Assembly (NCBI GenBank): GCA_022577435.1
Contig: JAKOON010000011.1
Coordinates: 6,665,501-6,729,500, forward strand
Direction of reading: 5' to 3'
Length of the DNA: 64,000 bases
Source of the DNA: Embiotoca jacksoni
Lineage: Eukaryota; Chordata; Actinopteri; Embiotocidae
The notes beneath the pieces were generated by a model. The model was not told the DNA's origin. It ran no database searches and saw only the letters and a program-made list of their open reading frames with translations. Both the position numbers and the translations under genes were made by a program. Shown piece by piece: positions 1-12,258 of the stretch (its first letter is position 1; every line of letters begins with the position of its first letter).

Positions 1-789
1 ACAGAATGAATGACTAAGCTGAATGGAGCATGATGAAATTGCACCTACTAAAAGAGGGATTTGAAGTAAAACCACATGCCAATGCTTATGAATATTCAAA
101 TAATGTTTTTTTACATTCATGTCACCTGCTTGAAATAGAGAATCAAATGACGCTTAACTTGACAATTGTATCTGTTTTTTAAATGAACTCCTCCGGTGTT
201 ATGCGGAGCTTTAATGGTTGTGAATCATAAAAACAATTTAATGACCATCTCAGCTTCATATTTTCTGTATCCCACTCACAAACCAAGACAGGTAAATCAT
301 TCGGATCAAACCACAATACAGACTTTCTATGAATTGCAAGATTGAAGCACTTCAATAAAGAAAATAAATCTTTAATCTAAAATGTGTTCCTTTTCACAAA
401 TTATGAAACAAGCTGTAAAAAAGAACACTTACATTTCACCTTATAAAACTGATGTTGGCAAACAGCTTCCCGCCGACACAGACAAACACAAGTCAAGTAT
501 TTCTTACCAGTCCAGCTCTGTTTGGCTCTCAGTCAACTCCACTGCATTGAAAATACTAACTTTGTCTGTCTGCCGTCTCCAACAACGTTGACGAGACCTA
601 TGAGAGTTAATCAAGCTGTGAAGTTGTCGGCCGTAAAACAAAAACAATGAGCAGAAAGATTTTAAAAAATCTTAGAAGAGTTGAGGAGAACTGCAGAGTT
701 GGCTAATAAATGTCTTAGCTTGTCATTAAAACCTTTCTTATTAAAAGTAGTCATTTGGTCCATTGACCAACCATCCATTTTTCTACCAG
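1..789. other. Intron or 3' flank of mmp17, nothing recognised
   Basis: AT-rich sequence. A plus-strand open frame at 382-591 has no protein-like composition. The last mmp17 coding exon was looked for here on the minus strand and not found. Confidence 0.5.
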
Positions 790-1420
790 TCACCCACGGT
801 CGAGTCGCTGCAGCAGTCAGCATATGGAGGAAACTTTGGCTGCTTGTGTCAGCGATTTTGTTCTTTCGGTCACCACCCAGAACTCATGATCATAGGTGAA
901 AGTCGTATCGTGGATCAACTGCTAAATTGAAAGCTTCGCCTTCCAGCTCAGCTCCCTCTTCAGTTAAAAGATCTGATACAACAGCTACTTCTGAAGCTGC
1001 ACCGAGCTCCATCCCACACTGGCTCGGGAAGAAGTCCAAAACATATTTAAACTCCTCCACATAAGGCAGGAGCTTTGTCCCAACCCAGAGGGAACAATAC
1101 ATGGTTTTCTGGCAGAGAATCATGGCCCTCAGACTTGGAGGATCTGACCCTCATCCCAGCTGCTTCCCACTTGGCTGCGAACTGCCCCACGGCATGCTGA
1201 AGGTCATGGTCCAATGAAGCCAACAGAAACACATCATCTGCAAACAGCAGAGAGGTAATCCCGAGATTCCCAAACCGGATATCCTCCTTCCCCCCCAGCT
1301 GCACCTTGAAATCTTGTACATGCAAACCACGAACAGGATTGGTGACAAGGGAAAACCCCGGCGGAGGCCAACACTCACTGGAAACGTGTTTGACTTTCTG
1401 CCAAGAGACACAACTCTCAT
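790..1420 (-). mobile_element. Non-LTR retrotransposon reverse-transcriptase relic
   Basis: Minus-strand translation shows a degraded reverse transcriptase. LRRGFPLSPILFVVCM lies in one frame; LFADDVFLLASLDHDLQHAV, the catalytic F-ADD box, lies in another near 1250-1228; then EAAGMRVRSSKSE and EELGAASE-like remnants follow. Near 890-860 a HEFWVVTERTKS-like piece matches the common fish LINE C-terminal region. Frames shift several times, so it is a dead 5'-truncated copy. I cannot name the family reliably (Rex-like or L2-like). Confidence 0.75.
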
Positions 1421-3040
1421 TATGGTTGTATAGGGACCGAATGGCTCTTAGCAATGACCTGAGGGTTGATCTATTGTAAACATAAAAATATTGATTTATG
1501 CTGCTTTAAGTATGGCAAGTACATTTCCAACCTGAGCAAATGATAATTCATGCTACACCAATTAAAATGACATGTGTTAGACATGTGATAGTTAACACAG
1601 TATAAGACTTGACATAAAAGTTCAAGCTCTAAAACAGGATGTTTAAAGCACAACTAAACTAATACTAAACGTGACCCGGCACATGGAAATATATTTCTAG
1701 TCCTAGTAGCTTGCATTAGTAAACATTTGAATATTTGCATGATTCAGTTAGTACAGTGTGGTGTATATGGTGTTTATAGTGGTGTTAGTTTGTGTGTGAG
1801 AGTGAGAGACGCACTGAGAAAGTGCTGGCTGAGGAGGCTGGTGGTTGCTGGAAAGGAACTGATACCGTCTCTAAAATGCATGGCTATTCAAGAAAGGTCA
1901 AATCAACAGTTCCTTTCATCGCCTTTTTTCCTGCCTTGATACCATTTAAGTCTTTTAGGGAAGACAAACAGACCATAGGCTCAAAAGGCAAACTTGACTT
2001 TTATTGCGGGCCAGCAACAGGCAGAGCCACATCGGGAGATGGATCTGCAGAAACAGATCTGGTTCGACTGTTAAGACACTGATATTGCCATGGGTAAAAA
2101 CATTCACTGTTTAACCTCCTTGATTAGATTGGAAATCTTGTCAACCGATCTTTGTGTTTTTCAAAGGGGATGCTACCCGTGTATCCGACCCGAGTCCGCT
2201 GAGCTCACAGCAGCAGCGTGGGATTAATTGAGGAGACCAAGCTTGTGGATTCATAAGACCCAACACAAGGCTCTCCGCTGTGCTTGCAGTGTAAAAGGTC
2301 AAGGCTGTTGTTGGCACGCTGAGATGCCAGCCTCTCAAACTCTTTCTGGTGGACTGACTCAAACTCAAAAAGTTTGTTGAGCAGTGAGCATCCAGAAGGT
2401 CCCGAGGCAAAGCAAACATACAGCTGTACATTTAATTTTCCATGACCAGAGCTAACTGTTCATGGGTCACTGTTTTTTTTTTTGTTATGGAGTATGTGCT
2501 CACCATACTTTACAAGAGCTACACAGTAACTATGTGTCTGTGAGTTCTTGTGAGTATTTTACTCATAGTGTGCAGTGAGTCCACTTGCAAGTTAAAATAG
2601 TTCACTGTTACTGTTGTTTGTTCAGAATGGCTTCAAAAGTGTGCTATTGTATCAGTATGGATTGGATTTATGTCCAGGAAGCAGATCTGTCGGCCAGTGC
2701 TGACAACCTTAATGTCCTCTAAATTGCCCTACGGCAGTGTTTCGTGTAAAATGTGTTGTGTCCAACAGCAGTCAAGTTTACTGGAGTGACGTAATTCCCT
2801 TAAGGTTTTCATAGTTTATTCAGGTGCCAAATAAAGCCTGATATAGCTGTCTGCACAGTTTTAGGAGTTTTCCATCTTTAGTTACGAAGCCAGTGTTTCC
2901 CCTACCATTGTCTCGTTCATTTTTCTGTCACTGAAGGCCTCGCTAATTTCATTCCAACAGGAATTAGTCTTTGGAGCTACTTGTCAGTTAGCTGAAGTAA
3001 AATGAAAACTAAAGAAGAATGACTTTTCACAGCAACTCAC
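1421..3040. other. mmp17 intron after exon 9, nothing recognised
   Basis: No exon, RNA gene or clear repeat was seen. The minus-strand open frame at 2141-2431 has no splice sites placing it in the mmp17 frame and no hemopexin-like or GPI-signal-like residues. Confidence 0.5.
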
Positions 3041-3298
3041 CATCAGACCACCTCATGGCGTCATCCAGGTTCGGCGGCAGCCCTTTCCAAAGGGTGCTGT
3101 CTTTAGGGTAGCCCAGGTCCATACGTCTCAGGTGGTCGTCGTAGCGCCAGTAGTGGTTGTCCTTGAAGAAGTAGGTTTTGTCGTTGTGTAACCAAACAAA
3201 GGCTGCATCCACTACTTCCATTGGTAGGCCAAAGTCACTGATTGGACGGGGGTAACCCTCTTCTACATTATTATCTTTAAATACCCAGTATTTTAGAC
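3041..3298 (-). CDS. mmp17: mmp17 coding exon 9 (hemopexin repeats 2-4)
   Basis: Acceptor CCCTCAG before GTCTAA; donor GATG|GTGAGT. It encodes LKYWVFKDNNVEEGYPRP, then DAAFVWLHNDKTYFFKD, then YWRYDDHLRRMDLGYPKD and DDAMRWSDG. The DNNVEEGYPRP and DDAMRWSDG stretches are strong MMP17 markers. The exon ends in phase 1 at a good donor, so at least one more coding exon follows. I searched 1-3040 on this strand for the expected final exon and did not find it. Confidence 0.95.
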
Positions 3299-6200
3299 CT
3301 GAGGGGTGAACACAGAGGTGACACACATTTATAGTTTGAAATGTATCCTCCTAATTATAACAGAACAACCTTTTAAGCACACAGAGTCAATCCACATGGT
3401 CAAATACAGAATGGATGATGAGAGGATCTCGCAGAGATATTCACCTTTGAAAAAGACGATTTTGTGGTCCCCGGGTCTCTCGTACACGGCGTCCACGCTG
3501 TCCAGATTGGGAGGAAGGCCCCTCCAGAAACGATGAATCTGAGCTGGACGAAGAGACACCAAGTGCTTCTCTCGAGTCAGTCGCCAAAAGTACTTCCCTA
3601 CAACAGTCAGGAACAACGATAGTTGGTTAGAGCTTCTCCACAAATATTTGTCGCAGTTTGTTATGAGGATCTACTTGTGAAAAAACAACAAAAAAAGAGT
3701 TGTTGGGAATGCGGAAGTTGGTTTCTGCTTGGGAAAAATGGTAACTAATTAGCAAGAAGAGAACCTTAGAAGATACATATGATGCAGTCTTGCACAGTAA
3801 AAAGTCCTATTTTTCAACATTCCTATATTTCTGAAAGCCAAAGATCAACTTCAAACTTGGCAGAAAATATTTACACAGCATGACAGCCTGGCCAGTATAA
3901 GACCATTTTGTTTGTACTGCAGAATATGTAGCCACGTGATTTGGCTTTCTATTGATTGTTAGAGCCACTGCTGCGTCCTGTGCCCCACTCCTGCCCCTTT
4001 TTCTTTCACCATTTTCTCTTTTCTCTCTTACCGTCAGCATCTATCTTGTCTGCCTCTTTTAACATAAGAGTTAAACATTCTTCAAACATCTGCAATCCAA
4101 TATCAACCAAAATGCAACCAGGCAAAAAAAAAAAAAAAATACAAGCACTTCCATTTTCCCATACAACACACCGCTCTTCACTTTTTCCTTATAGGTTTGA
4201 ATACCTTTGAAAAAGAAGGCCTCCCCTCGAATTTGGGCCACGGCATCAAAGTGACTGGTGCATCTGTCCGGGGCATCTCGCGCCAGCCTGAGAGAGAGGG
4301 ATGATCCGGAAGGAGGGATGGAGTAAGGATGAAAGAAAAGTTAAGAAGAGAACAGAGAAATAAAAATTAAGACGGAAGTGTCAAAAACATATTCTGAGCA
4401 CTGAGTGTCTAAGGTCATGTATATACATACCAAACTTCTTTTGCATAAAACAACCTAATTTATAGTATGCAGTCCATGGAAAATTATCTAAACTGGGTAA
4501 ATTTATTAGCATAAAAAAAAAAACATGTTATAATTGAAGTCACCTACTTAGAGATCTGAATATGCATGCATGTGCATGCGTTTCCTTCAATTAAATAGGC
4601 TAACCATTAGGTGAAATGGAGTCACGCTGGCATGTTGAACTCTTCCAGTGCATTTATCCTCAGGGCTAATAAGTCATTTAAAGCACTGACGTGGTCAGCC
4701 TGCCAATGATGAAGCCATTAGCACCACAGGCCTGCCACTGTGAGTGAGGCCGAGAGCCCTCGTATTATCAACAAAGACCTCTTTTCAGAGCGCTATTCAC
4801 CAGACACTGCTGCCTAGTGGTCGACATTTGTGACCCTTTTGTCGAGCAGAATCAAGCTTTTCCATCTTTACCAGATGAAAGTGGCAACAGATGAGTGACG
4901 GGGACAGCGAAGGGCCGATGCAAGTGCTGGAAAGTGAGATTTATTTGCCAGTTTGCTTTTAAATCGCTGCATAGTCTCTGTTTTAAAGCATGTGTATGCA
5001 TGGAGGTCAGGAAGCATTGGGTATTGTTGTCAATGTAGTTTGGAGCATAGCTTGATCACGCCTTCAGCAACCTGCCCCGTCTTTCTCCCATTATCTCAAG
5101 AGGCGATTGGGGAACAATTAACTCATTTGCAAATAAAACAGTCTGTACTCATGTTCAATAGCATGTCTTCATATCACAAAATCTATAAAGACAGTACTGT
5201 GGCAAGTAAACGCTAACATGTTGATATTTAATTCCATAATGATTGAAAAGTACTGTGCTGGATAGAATGAATTCGGCATATTTACCCTGATCATACCGTA
5301 AACATGCAGACAAGGCCAAACTTATTTATCGATACCCTGATACCATGAAAAAGCAACTGTCATGTACTGTTCTCATTCCTACATTTAACAGAACAGGCAC
5401 TATGTTTTCCATATTCAATGCAACATATGATTTTAAGTAATACAGCAAATGAAAACGGTATGGACAAATGAATTTGTAGTGCACATTTTTAAGCAATCAC
5501 TGCACTTGAGTATTTTTTGTAGCTCTCACTGAGATTTTTCAACCAGTAGTTTGGCCCCGTCTTCTCGAGCAAACGCTTCCAGTTCTCTCAATTTCAAAAA
5601 AGTGTCTCCTCCCTGCTGCATGTTTTCGCTCTTTCCATTGATGCTCAACTGGATTAGGATCAGGAGTAGGAAGGGCAGTTCAGTGTCTTCTCCTCATTCA
5701 TCCTTGGTGCTTTGGTGGTATGTTTTGAGTGCTTGTTTTGCCCACTTTCATTCAAAAAGCAACATTTAATGCAACGAGTTCCTGTTAAACCTTGTTCTTA
5801 GCGGTCAGTGTCTTCATTGAAGTTTTCCTTGCTTCTTTTACTACAATTGTAACAATCCCTCTGTTTAATCTGGAGTCCTTTTTAATCAGTTTTTTCTCCT
5901 GTGGCCACATCCAGTCAGGTTTTTGATGCTCCGAAGGATCCTAAACTTCATAATAGTATTAGTAGCTGTGCTCACAGGAAAATGAAGCTGCTTGGAGATG
6001 GTCTTTTAGCTTTTACTTTAACCACGCCTGGCAATTACTTTCTTGCTTACCTTCTTGCATAACTTTTCTTTTTCTTGTCCATGTTCAGTGTGATTCAAAC
6101 AATGACAGCACAATGAGAACTTTTCTCCATTTAAACGGTGTGAATGACTGCTTATAAGTGGATATACTAATTAAAGACTATATCTGTTCAAAACATCACT

Positions 6201-9200
6201 ACAATCCAGGTATCAATCAGCATTTCTAAGCCATTTCTAAAGGGTATTCATATTTTTTGTATAATAAACAGGATTTTAGCTACTCTTGGTATTTATTTTA
6301 TAGAAAACCAAATGCATACAGGTGGGCATGCCTTTTAATTTAAACATTTTCGAAGCAGAGTGGAAAGTTGCTTCAATGAGATGTTTGGACACTTTTGACC
6401 ATGTGCGTATATGAGCCACAGTCCTAGTATAACGTAAAATACTGCAAATACACCAGCTGGTGAGAGATTGTATCGCAACTTGAATCATGGGAGTCCAGGT
6501 CATCACTCAAAACTCGCTTGTGGGTCACGTTCTGTGCTATCTGGTTAACACACAGCACAACGGATCACTGGGTCTGTCCGTTTGTTGAGCACTACCGCTG
6601 ACATTTATGATCCTCACAGGATAATTCCAAATGATTTGGATGTACCTCATCCTTCCTACAGTGCCACCATCACGTCACATTGTCAACCGGACTTTTTTAA
6701 AACCTCCACGATTTCCTTCACAGCAAATTGTCGTAGTATCAATGTAATCCAAACTAAAATGACCTCAATTTTGATATTTTATACCAGTTTCTCAGCTGTG
6801 TGAAAAAACAAATATTGAAGGATTCATCACTATATGCATTTCTACAGTGCATCCGGAAAGTATTCACAGTGCTTCACTTTTTCCACATTTTGTTATGTTA
6901 CAGCCTTATTCCAAAATGGATTAAATTATTTTTTCCCTCAAAATTCTACACACAATACCCCATAATGACAAAGTGAAATAAGTTTGTTTAAAATGTTTGC
7001 CAATCTATTAAAAATAAAGAACGAAAAATATAACATAAGTATTCACAGCCTCTGCTCAATGCTTTGTTGAAGCACCTTTGGCAGCAATTACAGCCTCAAG
7101 TCTTTTTGAGTTTGGCACACCTATTTATGGGCAGTTTCTCCCATTCTTCTTTGCAGGACCTCACAAGCTCCATCAGGTTGGATGGGGAGCGTCGGTGCAC
7201 AGCCATTTTCAGATCTCTCCAGAGATGTTCAATCAGGTTCAAGTCTGAGCTCTGGCTGAGCCACTCAAAGACATTCACTGAGTTGTCCCGAAGCCATTCC
7301 TTTGTTATCTTGGCTGTGTGCTTCGGGTCGTTGTCCTGTTGGAAGATGAACCTTCTCCTCAGTCTGAGGTCCAGAGCTCTCTGGAGCAGGTTTTCATGAA
7401 GGATGTCTCTGTACATTACTGCATTCATCTTTCCCTCGATCCTGACTAGTCTTCCAGTTCCTGCTGCTGAAAAACATCCCAACAGCATGATGCTGCCACC
7501 ACCATGCTTCACCGTAGAGATGGTATTGGCCAGGTGATGAGCGGTGCCTAGTTTCCTCCAGACATGACGCTTGGCATTCAGGCCAAAGAGTTCAATCTTT
7601 GTTCGATCAGACCAGAGAATTTTGTTTCTCATGGTCTGACAGTCCTTCAGGTGCCTTTTGGTAAACTCCAGGTGGGCTGTCATGTGCCTTTTACTGAGGA
7701 GTGGCTTCCGTCTGGCCACTCTACCATACAGGCTGTTTGGTGGAGTGCTGCAGAGATGGTTGTCCTTCTGGAAGGTTCTCCTCTCTTCACAGAGCAACGC
7801 TGGAGCTCTGTCAGAGTGACCATCGGGTTCTTGGTCACCTCCCTGACTAAGGCCCTTCTCCCCCGATCGCTCAGTTTGGCCGGGCGGCCAACTCTAGGAA
7901 GAGTCCTGGTGGTTCCAAACGTCTTCCATTTATGGATGATGGAGGCCACTGTGCTCATTGAGACCTTCAATGTAGCAGAAGTTTTTCTGTACCCTTCCCC
8001 AGATCTGTGCCTCGATACAATCCTGTCTCAGAGGTATATATACAGACAATTCCTTGGACTTCATGGCTTGGTTTGTGCTCTGACATGCACTGTCAACTGT
8101 GGGACCTTATATAGACGGTGTGTGTCTTTCCAAATCATGTCCAATCAACTGAATTTACCACAAGTGGACTCCAATCAAGTTGTAGAAAGATCTCAAGGAT
8201 GATCAGTGGAAACAGGATGCACCTGTGCTCAATTTTGAATGTCATGTCAAAGGCTGTGAATACTTATGTACATGTGATGTTTTCATTTTTTTTTTTTTTT
8301 TTTTTAATCGAGTGTGTAACATTTTGAGGAAAAAGGCTGTAACATAACAAAATGTGGAAAAAGTGAAACGCTGTGAATACTTTCCAGATGCACTGTATAT
8401 AATACTTATGTTAGTTAAACAACATGCAATGTAAAATCTATTCAAACAGACACATTGTGGGTCTACTGAAACCTTAGGGCCCACAGGAGTCTTTTAACTT
8501 TTAGCTTTTCCTTTCTGTGTTCATCTCCAGGGGATGTTTATTACACATTCTGCTCCAACATCTTTAACAGTGCAGTCCTGCAGTCCTTTAACAGTCCTGA
8601 AGGAGCTGAGAAAAAGAATAAAACCAGAGTGTGTTTGTGTTTCAGAAGGCCAAAAAAGGAGAAAAGACAGAACATGAATTATTATTGATTGAAGTGGATT
8701 GAAGTTAGAGGTTGAAGTGGTGGATTTTATGTGTTTGATGGCCAGAATTATTGAGATATCTGCATTAGACTAAAAGCACACCAGGTCTCCTACTTACAGG
8801 AGCGTGGATCTGTTTTCAGGAAGGTCCAGCAGGATGGGAGGTTCGGCGGTCTGTGAAGGGATGCCGGGTCGATTTGTGTGGGACACGGAGTCTCGGACAC
8901 CTGTGGAGGATAAAAGACATTTCAAATTAAAAATACAAAAGAAAGGACAGCTAATTTTACAATTCCTTTATGTGGGGAAAAAAATAGCATCTCACTCAAT
9001 TCTAATGTGCATATTTGCCTCATTTTTGGTGAAATATAATAACCAATTATGCACTATTGAGTTTTAAATTGTTTGTCAGACTAAAACTATCCATGTATAA
9101 AACCCACACATTTGTTCCCTAATATATTTTTTTCATTCCAATTGAACAATGAATCAAAGAGACAAAAATCAACAAATAGACATTCTGCTGATTTTTGATT

Positions 9201-12200
9201 TGTGAGCTGAGTCCTTCTCCTTTTGCGTTATTTAATGCATTTATCTTACTGTAAGATAGTAGGGCCGTCTCATCTTTGTGTCTGTGTTTATATCTAATTC
9301 AGCTTAATTCATCTTCCTCCTTTGCAGTCATGTCCTTCAGAGTTCTTCCCTGCACTACATTCTCGCCTTCATGATCATTAGTCTCTCCCCTGCACACCGC
9401 TGCTCTCTATTATCAGGGAACGGTGTGATAAGGTCATATACCATAAAGAGGTCCAATTAACTCCATCCATGTTTTCATTAATCAATACCCTTTCTCTACA
9501 GAACCTTCCTCTCTGTCTGTCCCCCACACACACACAGGTGTCCCCGTACCGTAGAGCTGCCAGACGCGGACTTTGTCCTCGTAGGGTAGATCATATTTCA
9601 GAGGGTCTCCCACGGGACCCTGGTAGTACGGTCTCATGATGGACTCCATGGCTGAGGTGTGGACCAGGCCGATGGCATGACCGAACTCATGCACGGCAAC
9701 CGCAAACAGATCCATCCCGTGAGAGTCTGAGGGAGACACAGAGAGAGACTGATTATTCTTCTTTATATCTATATGCTGTACATTTGTTACATCTTGTATC
9801 CATACCCACTAAAACCGAATCACGAATGGGACTATTTAAAACTTGCATTTGTAATGATGCATCTTTAAAAGTGAGTAAAACAGCTCTCCTACTCATTTTG
9901 GAGAGAAATCACTTCAATCAGAGCAGCTACTAAAGGATTCTGCACACGACTTATTTATCTTCCCAACAGCCGCTGCTGTCCACCGTGGTAGTAAATTACT
10001 TATCAACAAAAACTGCACACTCAAAATTTTAGACATAGCTCCTCTTTCTTTTCTCTCAGCGTTTAAAATTAACCTCAACCCTTTTGAGGGCAGTAAGAGG
10101 AAACAGGGTTTTCATTTTGAAAGTTACCACCTTTTATACTATAGTTTAACCTTTGCTTTACCACCTTCAGCTCAGATGGAGATCACCTCGCTGCTTAAGG
10201 TGTGGGATTTTTGTAGAACCAGCACAGCCCCTGTTTGCATGTTTATCCCATTTATAAGTGAACTCTATTGGTTGAAAATGAAGAGGCATGACAGACAGCT
10301 GTGGTGGCTGAGTGCCGTTGGTGTAGTGAGATAACTATGGTAATAACTGCCTCAGCCTCTGGGCTGCCAATCAAAACCAACGTGTGGAAAGACACTTAAA
10401 GAGGATGCAGACTATTAAAGCACATTTCCCTGGCTAAACAGAGGCGGCAGAGCTTTCACAAAATTCCTCGTCTGGCTCTGCTAAGCAATACAAAAGCTGA
10501 GGTTTTGAGATTTAGATTTGCAGAAGTGAGAGTGCTAGCATGTCGAGCCAAGCTAGCTTAGAGTTCCTTGGTGGCTGGGATCAAGTCTGCCTTATAGTAA
10601 CCTTGTGTTAGCCTCGGCTTGGGAACATCTCAGCGCCATGCTCTGTCAAAAGACAAAGGGCGATTGGAGACGTGCACTTGTGCTCACAACACCTGGGACA
10701 CTCAGAGGCCAAATGCCAACTCTAATCTACAGGAGCACGAGGTGGAGAGAGAAAAGGGGGATAAAAGGAGGTATCGAGGGAGTGAACAGGGATTCAGAAC
10801 AAAGTAGGTACCATGTCATCGTATTTATAGTCCATCTGAGGTTGACAGACAAAAATACCAGTGCCTGCTGACAAAGCCAGAGCTGAGAGATTTAGGTGGA
10901 TGAACAAGGTTCATTGACTTCGACACCCACAGCAGAAAGAGAGATGGAGAGAAAGAAAGTAAACAGACAGAAGAAAAACACATCACTGACATGATCTGTA
11001 ATATTTCCAACTAATTGAAGTAATTCCAGGGCATCATAAGAGAGAATATTAAATACATCTCATTACTTTGATGCATAGTAAATTTATAATACATTAAGGG
11101 GCCCTTCCACCTTGGATGCAGCATGATGTACCAGAGGGCTACAAACATAGCCCGCAGCATTTGGTTAAAAGTTTAATAAGGATGGTGCAGCATAGGTAGA
11201 TGGGAAGACGCAGGAACACAACAAGCCAGTGGCTGTGCTTTGGATTGGATGTGAATCCACATAGTAGGGAGAGCTCATAGTACTTTCTGTCAATACGACA
11301 CAATCAATAGATCAGAATGACACAGTTGTTTTTTTAAAGCAGGTTAAAGTGCCAGGATGAAATGGCACATTCACTTCATTCATTAATGTGGGTGAGGTGT
11401 GGGAGGATGATGATGCTGCAACTCCAGCAGCGTTCTCTATAGTCTGTGTCACAGTTACGTAAACATGACGGATTACTTATTTTAAAATATCTAAAAACAT
11501 TTTTTTTTTAAAAAGTAATGATTTGAGCTTTGTGACATGGCACGTTACCCTGCTGGAAGTAGCCATCAGAAGATGGTACACTGTGGTCATAAAGCGATGG
11601 ACATGGTCAGGCTGTGGCGTTTAAACGATGCTCAATTGATACTAGGGGGCCCAAAGTGTGCCAAGAAAGTACCCCATTACACCACCACCACCACCAGCCT
11701 GAACCGTTGATACAAGGCAGGATGGATCCATGCTTTTATGTTGTTTACGCCAAATTCTGACCCGACCATCTGAATGTCGCAGCAGAAATCGAGACTCATC
11801 AGACCAGGCAACGTTTTTCCAATCTTCTATTTTCCAATTTTGGTGAGCCAGTGTGAATTGTAGCCTTAGTTTCCTGTTCTTAGCTGACAGGAGTGACACC
11901 CGGTGTGGTCCTCTGCTGCTCGAGCCCATCTGCTTCAGCCCGTCTGGCACCAGCAAACATGCCACATTCAAAGTCACTTAAATCACCTTTCTTCCCCATT
12001 CTGATGCTCAGTTTGAACTTCAGCAGGTCGTCTTGATCATGTCTACATGCCTAAATGCATTGAGTTTCTGCCATGTGATTGGCTGATTAGATATTTGAGT
12101 TAGCGAGCAGTTGAACAGGTGTACCTAATAAAGTGGCCGGCAAATGTATGTCAAACATAGATTTTTAGTTTGAGGTTAACATTGTGCAAATTGTAAAGGA

Positions 12201-12225
12201 TAAACACCATCCAATAAATTAAGAA

Positions 12226-12258
<33 letters not shown>

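Noticed and set aside
2141..2431. Candidate for the last mmp17 exon on the minus strand
   Set aside because: No phase-1 acceptor continues from exon 9, and there is no final hemopexin cysteine motif or C-terminal hydrophobic GPI signal.
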